Below the pieces are notes generated by a model. The model was not told the origin of the DNA. It made no database searches and saw only the letters and a program-made list of their open reading frames with translations. A DNA stretch of 64,000 nucleotides from Ailurus styani (Eukaryota > Chordata > Mammalia > Carnivora > Ailuridae): positions 1,750,828 through 1,814,827 of the forward strand of contig LNAC01000350.1 in assembly GCA_002007465.1 (NCBI GenBank), read 5' to 3'. The position numbers and the translations under genes were made by a program. The first letter of the stretch is position 1; each line of letters begins with the position of its first letter. Of this stretch, positions 34,646-46,600 are shown piece by piece.

Positions 34646-35802
34646 ATGGGCATTTTTCTATATTATAGCATGTCACCTGCAAATAGAGATAGTTGTACTT
34701 CTTCCAGTTTGAATGCTTTTTATTTCTTGTTCTTGCCTAATTGCTCTAACTTCTAGAAACTGTTGAATAAAAATGGTGAGTGTGGATATCCAAACCTTAT
34801 TCATGATTACAGAGGAAAGGCATTTAGCCTTCTACCATTGAATATGATCTTAGTGGTGGACTTGTTGCACATGGCCTTTATTATGTTGAGGTACATTCCC
34901 TCTATACACAACTTGCTGAGAGTTTTAATTTCATGCATGTGATGTTGAGTTCTGTAAAATTATTTTTCTTGCATTCATTGAGATGACTCCACAATTCTTA
35001 TCCTTCACTCTGTTAACTGGCACATCAAAGTGATTTGTGAATATTGAACAATCCCTGCATCCCTGGAATAAATCCCATTTGTTCATAGTGTATGATTCTT
35101 TTAATGTATAGTTGAATTTGGTTGGTTAATATTTTGTTGAAGATTTTTGCATCTATGGTCATGAGCGTTTTGGGGCTATAATTTCCTTTTCTTGTAGCTC
35201 CGTGTCTGGTTTTCTTATCATGGTAATATTGACCTCATAAAATGAGTTTGGAAATGCATCCTCATCTTAAAATTTTTGGTAGTTTATTCTTTAAATGTCT
35301 GGTAGAACTCACCAGTGACACCATCTGCTCCCACATTTTGTTGTTGTTGAGAGGTTTTTAATTACTGATTCAGTTGCCTTACTAGCAATTGGTCTATTCA
35401 TACTTTCTATATTTTCACAATATAGTCTTGTGTTGTATACTTCTAGGAGATTATCCATTTCTTCTATGTTGTTCAATTTGTTAGTGTATAATATTCATAG
35501 TATTCTCATAGATTCTTCATATTTGTGTGGTATCAGTTACAGTGTCTCCTCTTTCATTTGTAATTTTCTTAGAGTCTTCTCTCTTCTTCTTGTTAATCCA
35601 AACTAAAGTTTTATCTAATTTATTTATCTTTAAAAAAAGAAAAAGAAACAGCCCTTAGTTTTATTGATCTCTTCTAGTGTCCTTTTAGTCTTTTTTATTT
35701 TTTTAATCTCCACTCTGAGCTTTATTATTTATTTCCTTCTACTAACTTTGGGCTTAGTTTGTTCTTCTTTTCTATTCCTTGATGTATAAAGTTAAGTTTA
35801 CC

Positions 35803-36001
35803 AGAGTTTTTTTCTTTCTTTCTTTTTTTTATTTGACACAGAGAGAGAGAGATTACAAGTAGGCAGAGAGGCAGGCAGAGAGGGAGGAAGCAGGCTCCCT
35901 GCTGAGCAAGTAGCCCCATGCCAGGCTCGATCCCAGGACACTGAAATCATGACCTGGGCCAAAGGTAGAGACTTTAACTCACTGAGCCACCCAGGTGCCC
36001 C
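35803..36001 (-). mobile_element. CAN-SINE, young subfamily
   Basis: A minus-strand SINE with T/C-rich tail, 'acaagtaggcagagaggcaggc', and head 'aactcactgagccacccaggtgcccc'. It lies inside the 34255-36415 L1. Confidence 0.92.
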
Positions 36002-36420
36002 ACTCTTTTTCTTAATTTAGGTATTTACCATGGTAATTTTCTCTCGTAGAACTGCTTTTGCTGTAAACCATAAGTTTGGGATGTTGTATTTCCATTTTCA
36101 CATTTCTCAATTTTTTTTGTTTCTATATTGACTTCTTTGACCTATGCCCCCCCCAAGTGGCATCCACATTTATTTTCCAGTTTTCTTGTTGTAATTGACT
36201 TCTACTTTCATACCATGTGGTTAGAAAAGATGCTTGATATGATTCAATCTTTAAATTTACTAAAATCTATTTTATGGCCTAATCTATGATATATCCTGGA
36301 GAGTTTTCCATGTGTCCTTAAGAAGAATGTGCATTTTGCTGCTGTTGGATGGAATATTTTGTAAGTTTCTGGTGGAACCTTTAAGAGGTAGTTAGATCAT
36401 TAAGGTTGAACCTTTTTAAG

Positions 36421-36644
36421 AATAGACAAAAGAGGGCCCCTGGGTGGCTCAGCAGGTTAAAGCCTCTGCCTTCAGCTCAGGTCGTGATCTCAGTGTCCTG
36501 GGATCAAGTCCCACATCTGGCTCTCTGCTCAGCAGGGACCCTGCTTCCTCCTCTCTCTCTGCCTGCCTCTCTGCGTACTTGTGATCTCTCTCTCTCTCTG
36601 TCATATAAATAAAAAAAATCTTAAAAAAAATAGACAAAAGAGGG
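36421..36644 (+). mobile_element. CAN-SINE, young, perfect 16-bp TSD
   Basis: A full-length plus-strand SINE with mustelid-style tail. The TSD aatagacaaaagaggg stands at 36421-36436 and 36629-36644 without mismatch, so the insertion is recent. It sits at the start of a MaLR LTR remnant. Confidence 0.96.
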
Positions 36645-36842
36645 ATGATCTTTCTCTATGGCATGTGAGGATACAGCAAGAAGGAGGCAATATACAAACC
36701 AGAAGAAAATCTCACCAGAGACCATATTGGCCAGTATTTGCAACTTGACCTTCTCAGCCTCTAGAACTATGACAAATAAATGTTTATCATTTATGCCTCC
36801 CAGTGTATAGTGTTTCATTGTTGCAGCTTAAACTAAGACAAT
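36645..36842 (+). mobile_element. MaLR (MST-like) LTR remnant
   Basis: The plus strand follows the 3' half of an MST-type ERVL-MaLR LTR: 'atgtgaggatacagcaagaaggaggcaat', 'cagcctctagaactatgacaaataaatg', ending 'cttaaactaagaca'. The 5' part is missing. Non-coding solo LTR. Confidence 0.75.
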
Positions 36843-37735
36843 GTAGAAAAAAATGACAAATCCTTTGAAAAACAATGAATAAAAAAGACTTAAGAAAATG
36901 ACTTATAAACTGAGTTCTAAAATGTGTAGTGTAGTTATTAAAGATACTGAGTTTATAACCTAAATTCTTAAAGAAAAACATGTTTTAAGAAAATTCTAGG
37001 TCCAAAGGACTAAATTGGTATATTCCATCAATCTCACATAAATTATTTAGAAAACAGAGGAAATGGAGAAACTACCCATATCAGTACAGGAAGCTTGCAT
37101 TAGCATGATACAAAACCCAGAAAAATATATTACAAAAAATGTAAAAAAGTAGTAATATACTTCATATATATCAATGCAAAAAAATCATAACTAATTAACA
37201 AATTAAATATTGTTTACATATTAACACATTAAATATAGCTATACACACTCATAAATATAGGCTGTGTGTGTATGTGTATATATGTATTCATGTGTGTATA
37301 TGTATATATGGGTGTATACACAGACTTACACACACACACACACACACAGACACATACACACACACTATCATGACCATGACTGGGATTTAGCTGAATAATG
37401 TATTGGTTTGGTATTTGATAACCATTCGATATAATCTTACAAACTAAAAGGAAAATCATATGATAATCTCAGTAAATATAAAAAAGTATATGAATTTGGC
37501 AAAATTCAACAGCTATCATGACAAAAATTTTTATCTACCTACAAATAGAAATTCTTTCAACGTGATAAAGGACATCCATGAGAAATCTACAGTTACTATT
37601 TCATTCATTGATGAAAGACTGAAGACTTTTCTTCTAAGATTAGGAACACAGAAATGATATGTTTTCATTGTATATGATGTCCTTATTATTGTAGTGATGC
37701 TAGGTTAAAAAATACATTATCAGAGAGGAAAAAAT
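36843..37735. other. Unique AT-rich DNA around a compound microsatellite
   Basis: No gene was recognised. A compound GT/TATG/CA tract occupies about 37261-37366: TG-type on its left and CA-type on its right, so the two halves are roughly inverted relative to each other and could fold as an imperfect hairpin. Confidence 0.55.
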
Positions 37736-37968
37736 AAAACTGTCTTATTGGGCGCCTGGGTGGCTCAGTGGGTTAAAGCCTCTGCCTTCAGCTCAGGTCA
37801 TGATCTCAGGGTCCTGGGATGCAGGCCCACATCGGGCTCCCGGCTCGGCGGGGAGCCTGCTTCCTCCTCTCTCTCTGCCTGCCTCTCTGCCTACTTGTGA
37901 TCTCTCTCCCCTACTTGTGATCTCTCCCTCTGTGAAATGGATAAAGTTAAAAAAAAAACTGTCTTATT
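37736..37968 (+). mobile_element. CAN-SINE, young, 14-bp TSD, internal duplication
   Basis: A full-length plus-strand SINE. The TSD aaaactgtcttatt stands at 37736-37749 and 37955-37968, perfect. The tail contains 'ctacttgtgatctctc' twice in tandem (about 37891-37930), a private duplication not seen in the other copies. The tail then reads 'aaatggataaagtt' in place of the usual AAATAAATAAA. Confidence 0.95.
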
Positions 37969-38199
37969 TACAGACTACAGAAATATGTATATGGAAAATC
38001 CTACATACTCTACAAAGTAATACTAAAACTAACAAATCTTATAATATTTTTGGATATAAGGTCAATAAAAAATCAATTATATATGTATATATACACATAT
38101 AGCAATGAAAATTGGAAAATAAAATGTTATAGCATACAAAAACATAAGATAATTTGAAATAATCATTTAAAAAATTGTATAAGACTCCACATTAAAAAG

Positions 38200-38425
38200 C
38201 ATAAGAGGGGTGCCTGAGTGGTATAGTCAGATAAGTGTATGACTCTGGTTTTGAGTCAGGTCCTGATCTCAGGATTGTGAGATCAAGCTCCATGTCACAC
38301 TCGGCACTCAGCATGGAATCTGCTTGGGATTCTCTCTCCCTCTCTTTCTGTCCCTCCTGCTTGTGCTCTTTCTCCCTCTTTCTCTAAGGTAAATAAAGAT
38401 ATCATTAAAAGAAAAAAAAAACATT
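38200..38425 (+). mobile_element. CAN-SINE, older subfamily
   Basis: A plus-strand SINE with head 'ggggtgcctgagtggtatagtcagataag' and body 'gagtcaggtcctgatctcaggattgtgagatcaag', CT-rich part and A-rich end. It is the same older subfamily as the SINE in the 12.2 kb composite ('actctggtttt', 'ctgcttgggattctctctc'). Confidence 0.9.
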
Positions 38426-40790
38426 GCTGAGAAAAAGACCTTCAAAGATTAATATGCCTCCTATCTTGAAGTGTTAATTCTAGTTCTTGTGGTGTTTTTG
38501 ATAGTTGATGTATTTTCAATTATGCTATGACTGCACCAATATTGCAAAAAATAACTAGAGACTAAAATGTATTCTATTTCAGTTATGTTAGAATGTAAGA
38601 AAAATGCACCTTAAAATCAATTTCATATTGCAACATCTAATGTTTTTGAGCATTTATGGAGTACCAGAAATTATGAGTATTAACTATATCACATTTTCTC
38701 ACCTAATCTTAAGATACTGTCCTTATCTGATTTTACATAATGGAATTGAGACCTGTGGTCATATGATTGGAAATGACCAACTTGAACATAGGCAGTCTAG
38801 CCAGAGCTAGAATTATAAACCACTATGTTATATTCCATCATTCTAACAATCCAGATTTTCAGGAAGAAGAAATTATTCCATTATAATATTCCCATTATAG
38901 TATTCCCAAGTTATGGTTCCAGTTTTATAAAACATATAGAAATTACTCAAAACAATATATAAATTACTCAAGAGGTCACAGTGTTCTCAAGCCTGAAGAA
39001 ACACTGAGCTTGTGGGTTATTTGTATACCTTAAAACTTTTTATTCTCCCAGTTAGATATAATTCTCCAAATCATAAAGAGATTGTTAGAAGGCTACACAC
39101 ATTTATACTTAGACTTGGATTATGTATCATATTGATTGTAGAGTATAGCAATTCCTATTGAATTTATTTGTATGTAAATGGGAAATAAGTGCCAATAATA
39201 ATAAACAGAAAATACTGACAGGCAAAAATGAATCTTAAAAGCATATGATTCTTATTCAGAGAGCTTTCGCTGTTTATAATTTGAGCTGAGCAAACACATG
39301 TTATATTTTTAGTGCCCATTATAACCAAGTATTAGCATCATCCAGCAAATACTGTGAGAAAATTCCTACTTCCTACAGCTATAACTACAGATAGGAATGG
39401 AGACAATATATTTTGAAGAAGCTTTTCAGCACAGATTGCAACAGCAGGAGTATTTTTACTTATTGTCATTTTATGTAACAGGATATGATAATAATATCAT
39501 AAATTATAAGAAATGGAAAATTATTTGCATTTTACCATAAAAATTTAATCCAAAGGAAACAAGCTGTTCTTTAATACATAGTAGAAGGCAATCTATTTAT
39601 CATCAAAAGATATTTATCAAATTCATTTCAATTAGTCTCATAAAACTGACAGTTTAAAAACTTGTAATTGAGACAATAATCTTCTGATGTTATTTTAAAA
39701 AGTTAAGGAATTTGGAATTTCTAGCATGGACTCTAAAAGAAAGTATTTAGTATATTTATTATACACAAGAATGATTATCAAATATTACAGAATTGCATTC
39801 AGGTTACTATATAAATTAGGTAAACTTTGAGATTTGTGGAATATGGTAAAAACAAATGAAAAAAATCTCTAGTGAGAAAGCTGCATACTTATATTTACTC
39901 CAACTACTCCACCATTAATGCCCACATACATACACTAGCAAAATCCAAAGCCTTTGGTGCAGAAAGTATCAGCAGTTGAAGAAGTTATGGGTTTAATCCT
40001 GGAAGTTGATGTTTCTGTCATTATTAGTGACAGCTTACTTACCATTGGATTGATTTTGGACTGAACTCAATTTCTTTCACACCTGGAAGCTATAGGTCTC
40101 TATTAATCTGCATTGCTGATTATCAGCCCTTTCAATTTCAGTAGGGCATTATTACTGCTTAACATTTATTACTCATTAAAATTTCTACCAGATCTGTGAT
40201 ACTTTGCCCTATTAAGTACTTATTGTGCAAATGCCATCTGAGTTGGGATGGAGGTGACAGAGACTGAGCAGAAAGGTGTGAAAGAGAGAAATAGAAGGAA
40301 GAAAGGATTGGAAGAAAAGGATAAGAAAAACAATATGACTTCAGGTGGAGGAAGATCTATTAATTCATTACAATAGAAAGATGAAAATTATTCTGCATCC
40401 CATGTTAGAGAATGTTGAGTTCATCAAGCAGATGTTTCCTCAATAATGATAACTTACACTAATTTAAGAGTTAAAATGTATCAGACCTTCAACTATTATG
40501 AATCAATCATTCTTTATGTTAGGGGATTCTGACTTTATCTTACACATAAAGGAAAACTATTAAAAACAGAACAGTTGGATGATGAGCTCAAATTTGTGAT
40601 TTTAAGAAGATCATTTTGCAATATACACATTGGATGGTTGGAAATCAATGACAACCTGGAGTGACCGTGAAAATTTCTGTCACTAATAATGAATACCTAT
40701 CAAAGAAGAAGATATGATAAATAATAAAGATAGAGGTAGCAGGAGTTTAGTTATGTATTCAAAGAACAGAAAAGAGGCCAAATAGCTGAA
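38426..40790. other. Mostly unique AT-rich DNA with one MIR
   Basis: No gene was recognised. A MIR-like fragment is at 38640-38820. The remainder has no repeat that I can name. Confidence 0.5.
38640..38820 (-). mobile_element. MIR-like fragment
   Basis: The reverse MIR order is visible: 'gagcatttatggagtacca', 'ttctcacctaatcttaagatactg', 'tgattttacataatggaattgagacc', 'gaccaacttgaacataggcag', 'agccagagctagaatt'. Confidence 0.55.
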
Positions 40791-41015
40791 GCAAAGTTGG
40801 AGAGTGGAAAATACAAGAAATAATGTCAGCAGGCCATCAGGGGAAATACAGACCATTATAAGAACTTTGGTCTTGATTCTGACATGAGTTGTGACTGATA
40901 GCTTTGTCTAGAGGAGTGTAATGATCTGACATGCATTCAAAGATTACTCGTGGTGATATGTGGATAAAAGATAGTAAGGTTAGGAAGAAAAAGAAAAGTC
41001 CCTTAGGAGGTTGCT
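40790..41015 (-). mobile_element. L2 LINE fragment
   Basis: Decayed L2 internal sequence in reverse: 'aagaactttggtcttgattctgacatga', 'gaggagtgtaatgatctgacatgcattc', 'aaagattactcgtgg', 'ggaggttgctgtc'. It corresponds to the same L2 region as the sequence around 12.1-12.7 kb. Confidence 0.5.
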
Positions 41016-41029
41016 GTCCTTAAAAGTAG

Positions 41030-41660
41030 AAGCGGAGCTCTTACCGTGAGCACTATCCTCACCCTTTTCTCAGTGAGAAATCAATGGAGCAAAGAGGCTA
41101 TCACCAACTCCCACGACCGTGTGTGTATCTGTCCTTCACACTATCCAGGCATCTGTAACCTGGAAAGCATGATCTATCATGACCATTTTCCCTTTGCCTT
41201 TCCAAGAGCATAACATTCCACTGCTATATTCAAGGCTAGCCTCACTGGCATACAGCCTGTGTGTGCAGTGGCACACGGCCCCACACTCAGAAGGGTGTGG
41301 TTTAATGCAGTGCTGTCACTGTTCTAAAATTCTTAAAATTTGAATCTTTGAACTTGTGCTTTGTGAATGAAGTCCAATCAAATTTTGGATAAGCAGAGGA
41401 GGTACACACAAGCTGCATGTCAGTCATTCCTTGCCACCTTATTCACGTGTAGAGTTCATGATGCTACATGAACACAGAATTCCAGCAGACCCACTATGCT
41501 CAGGAATTCAACAAGTTGGAAAATGGGAATAAGGAAAGTGCTATATTTATGACTGAATTACGGTGGGAAGGGGACTGATAGCCACAGAGGTCAGTCACCT
41601 TCTTAGTTTGATTCAGCTTGCTTTGCTTGCAGAAAGAACAAAATGACATTCTAAGAAACA
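41030..41660. other. G+C-richer block, possible ancient repeat
   Basis: This block is noticeably richer in G+C and CpG than the flanks ('gcacacggccccacactcag', 'cccacgaccgtgtgtg'). Phrases such as 'ggtttaatgcagtgctgtcactgt' and 'aaattcttaaaatttgaa' remind me of an ancient interspersed repeat, but I cannot name it. There is no open frame of note. Confidence 0.35.
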
Positions 41661-42119
41661 CAAACAACTAAGGAACGTCATCGTATCTTTTTTGATTTTG
41701 TTACTTTTTGTATCAGCCAACCATGTACATGGAAAAATGGTAACATAAAATGGACTAGAAAGAAAGGGCAACTCATAGTTCCTTTTTTTTTTCACTGTTT
41801 TCTTACTTATCAAGATGTAAAAAAAGACAACAGTTGATTTTGTATATGTAGCATTTCTACTGTTTTGATAAGAACAAAAAGTATATGCATATACAAGCCA
41901 AAATCACAACTGTTTAATTACTATGATTCTGTATACAAGTTAAATGTTCTATTTGCATTTAAAACTGGCTTTGCACAATATACAGATGAATGAAAAAAAT
42001 GTATGCTAATATACATTAAATTTTCTTTATTTAAAATGACATTAAATATCACAACACCATGGGCAAATACTAGCAACAACAATAAAAGCAAAATAACAAT
42101 AAAAACATCATAGCACATT

Positions 42120-42355
42120 AAGAAAGAGACCACAGGGCGCCTGGGTGGCTCAGTGGATTAAAGCCTCTGCTTTTGGCTCAGGTCATGATCTCAGGGTCCT
42201 GGGATCGAGGCCCGCATCGGGCTCTCTGCTCAGCGGGGAGCCTGCTTCCCCCTCTCTCTCTGCCTGCCTCTCTGCCTCCTTGTGAACTCTCTCCTCTGTG
42301 TCAAATAAATAAATAAAATCTTTAAAAAAAAAAAAAGAAAAGAAAGAGACCACAG
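42120..42355 (+). mobile_element. CAN-SINE, youngest type, perfect 16-bp TSD
   Basis: A full-length plus-strand SINE with an intact consensus-like body ('gggtcctgggatcgaggccc') and a long pure A tail (42324-42336). The TSD aagaaagagaccacag stands at 42120-42135 and 42340-42355, perfect. By these marks it is one of the youngest insertions in the window. Confidence 0.96.
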
Positions 42356-42930
42356 AAGAAAGAAAAAGCTTTATATTTAGTAACTTTAATGTCTTTTCCC
42401 CCCTACTCTTTGAACAAAGTAGTCTGTGTTTTGATTGTGCACTGGACTACACAAATATTTAACAACTCCTGGGTATATGAAGCCCAAGTCAGAGAGGTGG
42501 CTTTTAGAGATTGTGGGTGAAATGTGAATGTTCAAGTTTAATTCTCTCTGTATGAGAGATCTCAGGTACAGGATATAGAAGGGTACTGGTTGCTAAAAAG
42601 AGAAGGACTCAGGCTAAAAACTGGCAGCTACGGGCCAAGGGTAACAACTTGTTTCTTTCTTTCCTGTCATAATTTATTTAACCATATTTAGAATGTTTTA
42701 AACTTTTAAATATTTAAATATATGACAGGTGAGCTTCTATTCTAGACTTACCCTAAACCCGCAAATGTTCAAGACAAGATAGATTGCTATACTCTAGATG
42801 AGAGATGATGGTAGCATAAACTAGAAATAATGAGAAAAGCTTGGATATATTTTGAAAGTAAAACAGCATTTGTTGTAGGAATTGAATGTACAGGCATCAA
42901 CAGACTCCAGGGATTTTGCCTGATGTACAG
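42356..42930. other. Unique AT-rich stretch
   Basis: No gene or repeat that I can name. Confidence 0.5.
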
Positions 42931-42934
42931 AAGC

Positions 42935-43640
42935 ATAGAGGTGTATGGATATACCAGTTTGCTTACAGAAATTGGGCTTTTTCCAGGTGTTGGTGATTAT
43001 GAATAAAACTGTTATAAATATTCACTCACAGGATTTTGTGTGAACAAAAATTTTCATTTATCCTAGGTAAATACCAAGGAATAAGATTCTTAACTTGATA
43101 ATACATTTAATTGCCAAATTTTCAAATGAGCCATACCATCTTACATTCCCAACAGCAAGCTGTAAGTGTTCTAGTTGTTCAACAATATTGCCAACATTTA
43201 GTAATTTTGGCTTTTTATTTTTATTTATTTTTTATTATTTCCATAGGTGTGTAGTAGTATCACATAATGATTATAGAATGCTTTTTCTTAATGACTAATG
43301 AAATTGAATATCTTTTTATTCAATTATTACTTGCGCTTATTATTTATCCATCGGTCTTCTTTGGTGAAACATCTGTTTACAACTTTGCCTAGCTTTTGTT
43401 GCTTTATTTGCTTTCTAATATTGAGTTTTATTGGAGGTTCTTTATATATTTAGAAAACAAATTCATTGTCAGATGTGTGATTTTTGAAAAACACTTTGTG
43501 ACTTTTCTTTTTATTCCTCTAAAAGTGTCTATCACAGAACAAAATATTTAAATTTTGATAAGGTCCAATATATCAATTTGTTTATGTATAGTATTTTGAG
43601 GTTTGTACCAAATGTTAGTACTAAAAATATTTTGGAGGGA
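42935..43640 (-). mobile_element. Ancient L1 ORF2 C-terminal fragment
   Basis: The reverse complement of an ancient L1: 'ggtgattatgaataaaactgttataaatattc', 'gccataccatcttacattcccaacagcaag', 'ctaatgaaattgaatatctttttattc', 'ggttctttatatatttagaaaacaaattcattgtcaga', 'ttttgataaggtccaatatatcaattt'. Several short ORF2 segments appear in the correct order but in broken frames. Confidence 0.75.
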
Positions 43641-46600
43641 AGAGTATGAAGATTGCTGTAAAGATATAATACTGAGTGAAATTACTTAGGAATATAAGAA
43701 TATAGAAGGGTGTAAATTTGAATACTATTCCCTAAAGTATTCCAAATTTCACATGTGAGAAAGATGAGAGATATCCAGCAGAAAATAAGGTGGATCAACC
43801 TGTAAGATAAGAACATAGAGAATGGGATAAAAACCAACTGATGATATCATTTCAGAAAAGAAAGGATGATCAGCAATGTGAAATCTCCCCAAAAGTCAAG
43901 AGAGGTGGAGTCTAAGAGCTGATGTTGGAATAACAATGAGGTAGCTAGTGGTGAATTTCAATAAAAGTAAGTTTGTGGAATGGTACAAACAAAATTCTGA
44001 TTGTTAACTCAAGAATACATCCACAAGAAGGAAAGTGTAGTCAACACGTTTGAAGATTTTTTTCTTTTATATTACTGAGAAAATGTGTAAGACAGATTTT
44101 AAGGGTGGGGTTTTAGGATTTTTTTAAACTCAAGATGGAAGATATATCATGCTCTTATGCTAATGACAATATTACTATAGAAAGGGAGAAAGCTAATGAC
44201 ATAAAAAAGAAAGAGGAAATATTGAGGAGTTTCTTCAAAAGAGTAACAAGCAATAGGATCTATATTCATGGAGGGTGGATCTTAGAAATGAGAGGACTAG
44301 TTTGTAATTAAAATGTGAGAGAAGGCAAGTAATGGGGGCATAGAATTATAGGTGGGATGGTAGATTTGTTTGTGGATACACATAGACATATTTTGACAGT
44401 TTTTTTAATTAAAATAAGAAACAAAGTATTGAATCAAATTATGTCCTTTTATTGTGACTTTTATGTGACCATTATTGCCACATAATCCATATAGATAAGT
44501 TCTCTTTTTGCAAAATATTCTTTCTAGAAATGTTCACCTTGTTGAATGTTTTAGTTTCAAATATTTTGAAGCTTAGAAAAGTACCTATCATTTCCATGCA
44601 TGGTTTTGAGTTCTGAAATATACCTGATGCTAGCTCAGAGATTACCTAGTCCTAAATGTGCTTATTTAAAAGTAAAATAACTTAATTTGCCTAGTCCCTT
44701 CTTACCACTCTAGTAGCTTTATCACATAGAACTAATCAAATTTCTCCTCCCAGCTCATATCACTGTTCCAGTTCTGACAACAAAATTGTCAGTTTCCATG
44801 AGTCATAAGCAATAGAAAATAACAGTGCCAATCTTTAGTGCCATCACTCTGGACTAGTTTTGTCATTGTTCTGACATTGCAGTGTACAGAAATAAATCAC
44901 TGCCAGTAGGATACATGTAAACCAAATCTGGAACTTCCAGATGGGATTAATTTTCTGTTCCCTAGATCACACCTTTTCAGTTGTCTTGGAATTTGCCTGG
45001 ATATAATCAAGTTAAGGAAACTTTTATAAAGATTTGTCAAAAAGACAAAAGTGTGACTGTGAAAACAAAATAATAGTACTAAAGAACTCGAGATATTTGC
45101 CATGAAAATTATTTGATAACTGTGTGGAATGTTCTTGGTACTTAAATATATGTTCAACAAAATGAGCTCAGTAACACAGAAGATAAATTATTAATACAAA
45201 ACCCCAAATTTTAACCCAAACTCCTTCTACATAAGAACTTCCTCTTTTGCATTTGTTCTACGACCATATTAGTTAATGAATTCTACACAAGACATAGAAA
45301 ACTTAAAAATTTTTTTCAAAAACTTCCAGGTTATTTGGGATTTGCTTCATTCTATTTCCCTATCTTAGAATTTCATGTCTGAAAAATGTATTAAAGTTTC
45401 TGATAAGCTATTTAGTAAAGAAATCCACTTGACTTTGTTAACTAAGTGTTGATAAAATTTCTTAGACTTATTTTTCATAATTTATCTATGTATATCTACT
45501 GCAAAAGAATATGAGTTTCTTGGAACATAAATTAAAGTTGATGATCTAAAAATATTACAAATACTAGAGGACCAAATATTTAAGATTAATATTTCCTATT
45601 TCAGCAGTATTTTTAGGAATTTAAATGGTCTATAATGGAGGTAGAACAAAGAATATTCATTTAGACACAATACACAGAATCAAAGTTGTCTAACTTAGAG
45701 TGCTGTCTAAATGTATAGTTAGGGAGTAAGAAATATGAAAATACTGTTTGTGAGGAGGTGTAGCATTAGAAGAATCCTTAAAGTTTAAATGGAATGAGAC
45801 CAATTTAAATAAGTTTCTACCATTTGTTGATGAAAATAGAACTATCGAATTGAATACTAAAATCTAGAAATTGTCAAAGATAAAATATTAGGCAGGAGTT
45901 GTAAGAACACAGAGATGATATTGGTGTTTTCATAAGGCGCAGTGTCATGTGGCATATTGGGAAAGGGAATGTGGAAGAAGGCTCATCTCCCACCCTAACA
46001 AAGTCTCCCTAGAATACAGGGAATGTTTTCATGGACACATACAGTATTGTCTTGCCCTCCTTTTCTTCTTAATATCTTGATTATGGGTGAGTAAATGCAT
46101 TCATACTAGATTAGGCTCTGACATATTTTCTGGGACAAATTCATGCTTCCCAGGACACACATACATAAATGCACCATAATATTCAAATAACAATAAAATT
46201 ACAGTCTGTAAGGAGTTCCTTATGAAATAGAGCTAACCATAAACAAAGTATTTGATATTCTGAAATTACAAGAGCAAAATGAGAACACTAACTGCTTATC
46301 TATGTTGAATGGGCACTGGGCACTTAAAGAGATAGAAAAATGAAATAAGGTTAAGCAGCAGAGATAACGAACTTTTCTTATTCAGAATGTTATGAGTCTG
46401 ATAGTCTCTATATCTCTACCACATGTCTTCCATTAAATATTAAGCATTATTCAATCTGAAATAAAATCATAACCTAATATAACTAAAGACATCTAAAATA
46501 CAATTGAGAAATGGAAACTGTCTTAAGGTTTTTAAAGATCCTTTCTGATTTAGTCTTTGAATTTTATTCACATTGACACTGGCTCTGTCATGCCCAAAAG

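Larger units (their letters stand above)
34255..36415 (-). mobile_element. Older L1: RT to endonuclease region, SINE-split
   Basis: The reverse complement of an older L1 ORF2. The RT active-site block at about 34660-34680 now reads F-A-G-D-M, so a catalytic aspartate is lost. It continues through the RT N-terminal blocks to the EN/RT linker ('aagaagaatgtgcattttgctgctg' near 36320). It probably was one element with 26405-28440 before the 28.4-34.2 kb L1 landed. SINEs at 34362-34645 and 35803-36001 split it further. Confidence 0.8.

Noticed and set aside
34311..34682. 123-codon frame with Lys/Glu/Arg repeats
   Set aside because: It is the translation of the TTTC/GAAA tetranucleotide tail and SINE body, not a coiled-coil protein.
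37800..38102. 100-codon plus-strand frame starting MISGSWD
   Set aside because: The same MISGSWD-type start appears in every plus-strand SINE here (for example at 14.9, 36.5 and 50.2 kb); it is SINE translation.
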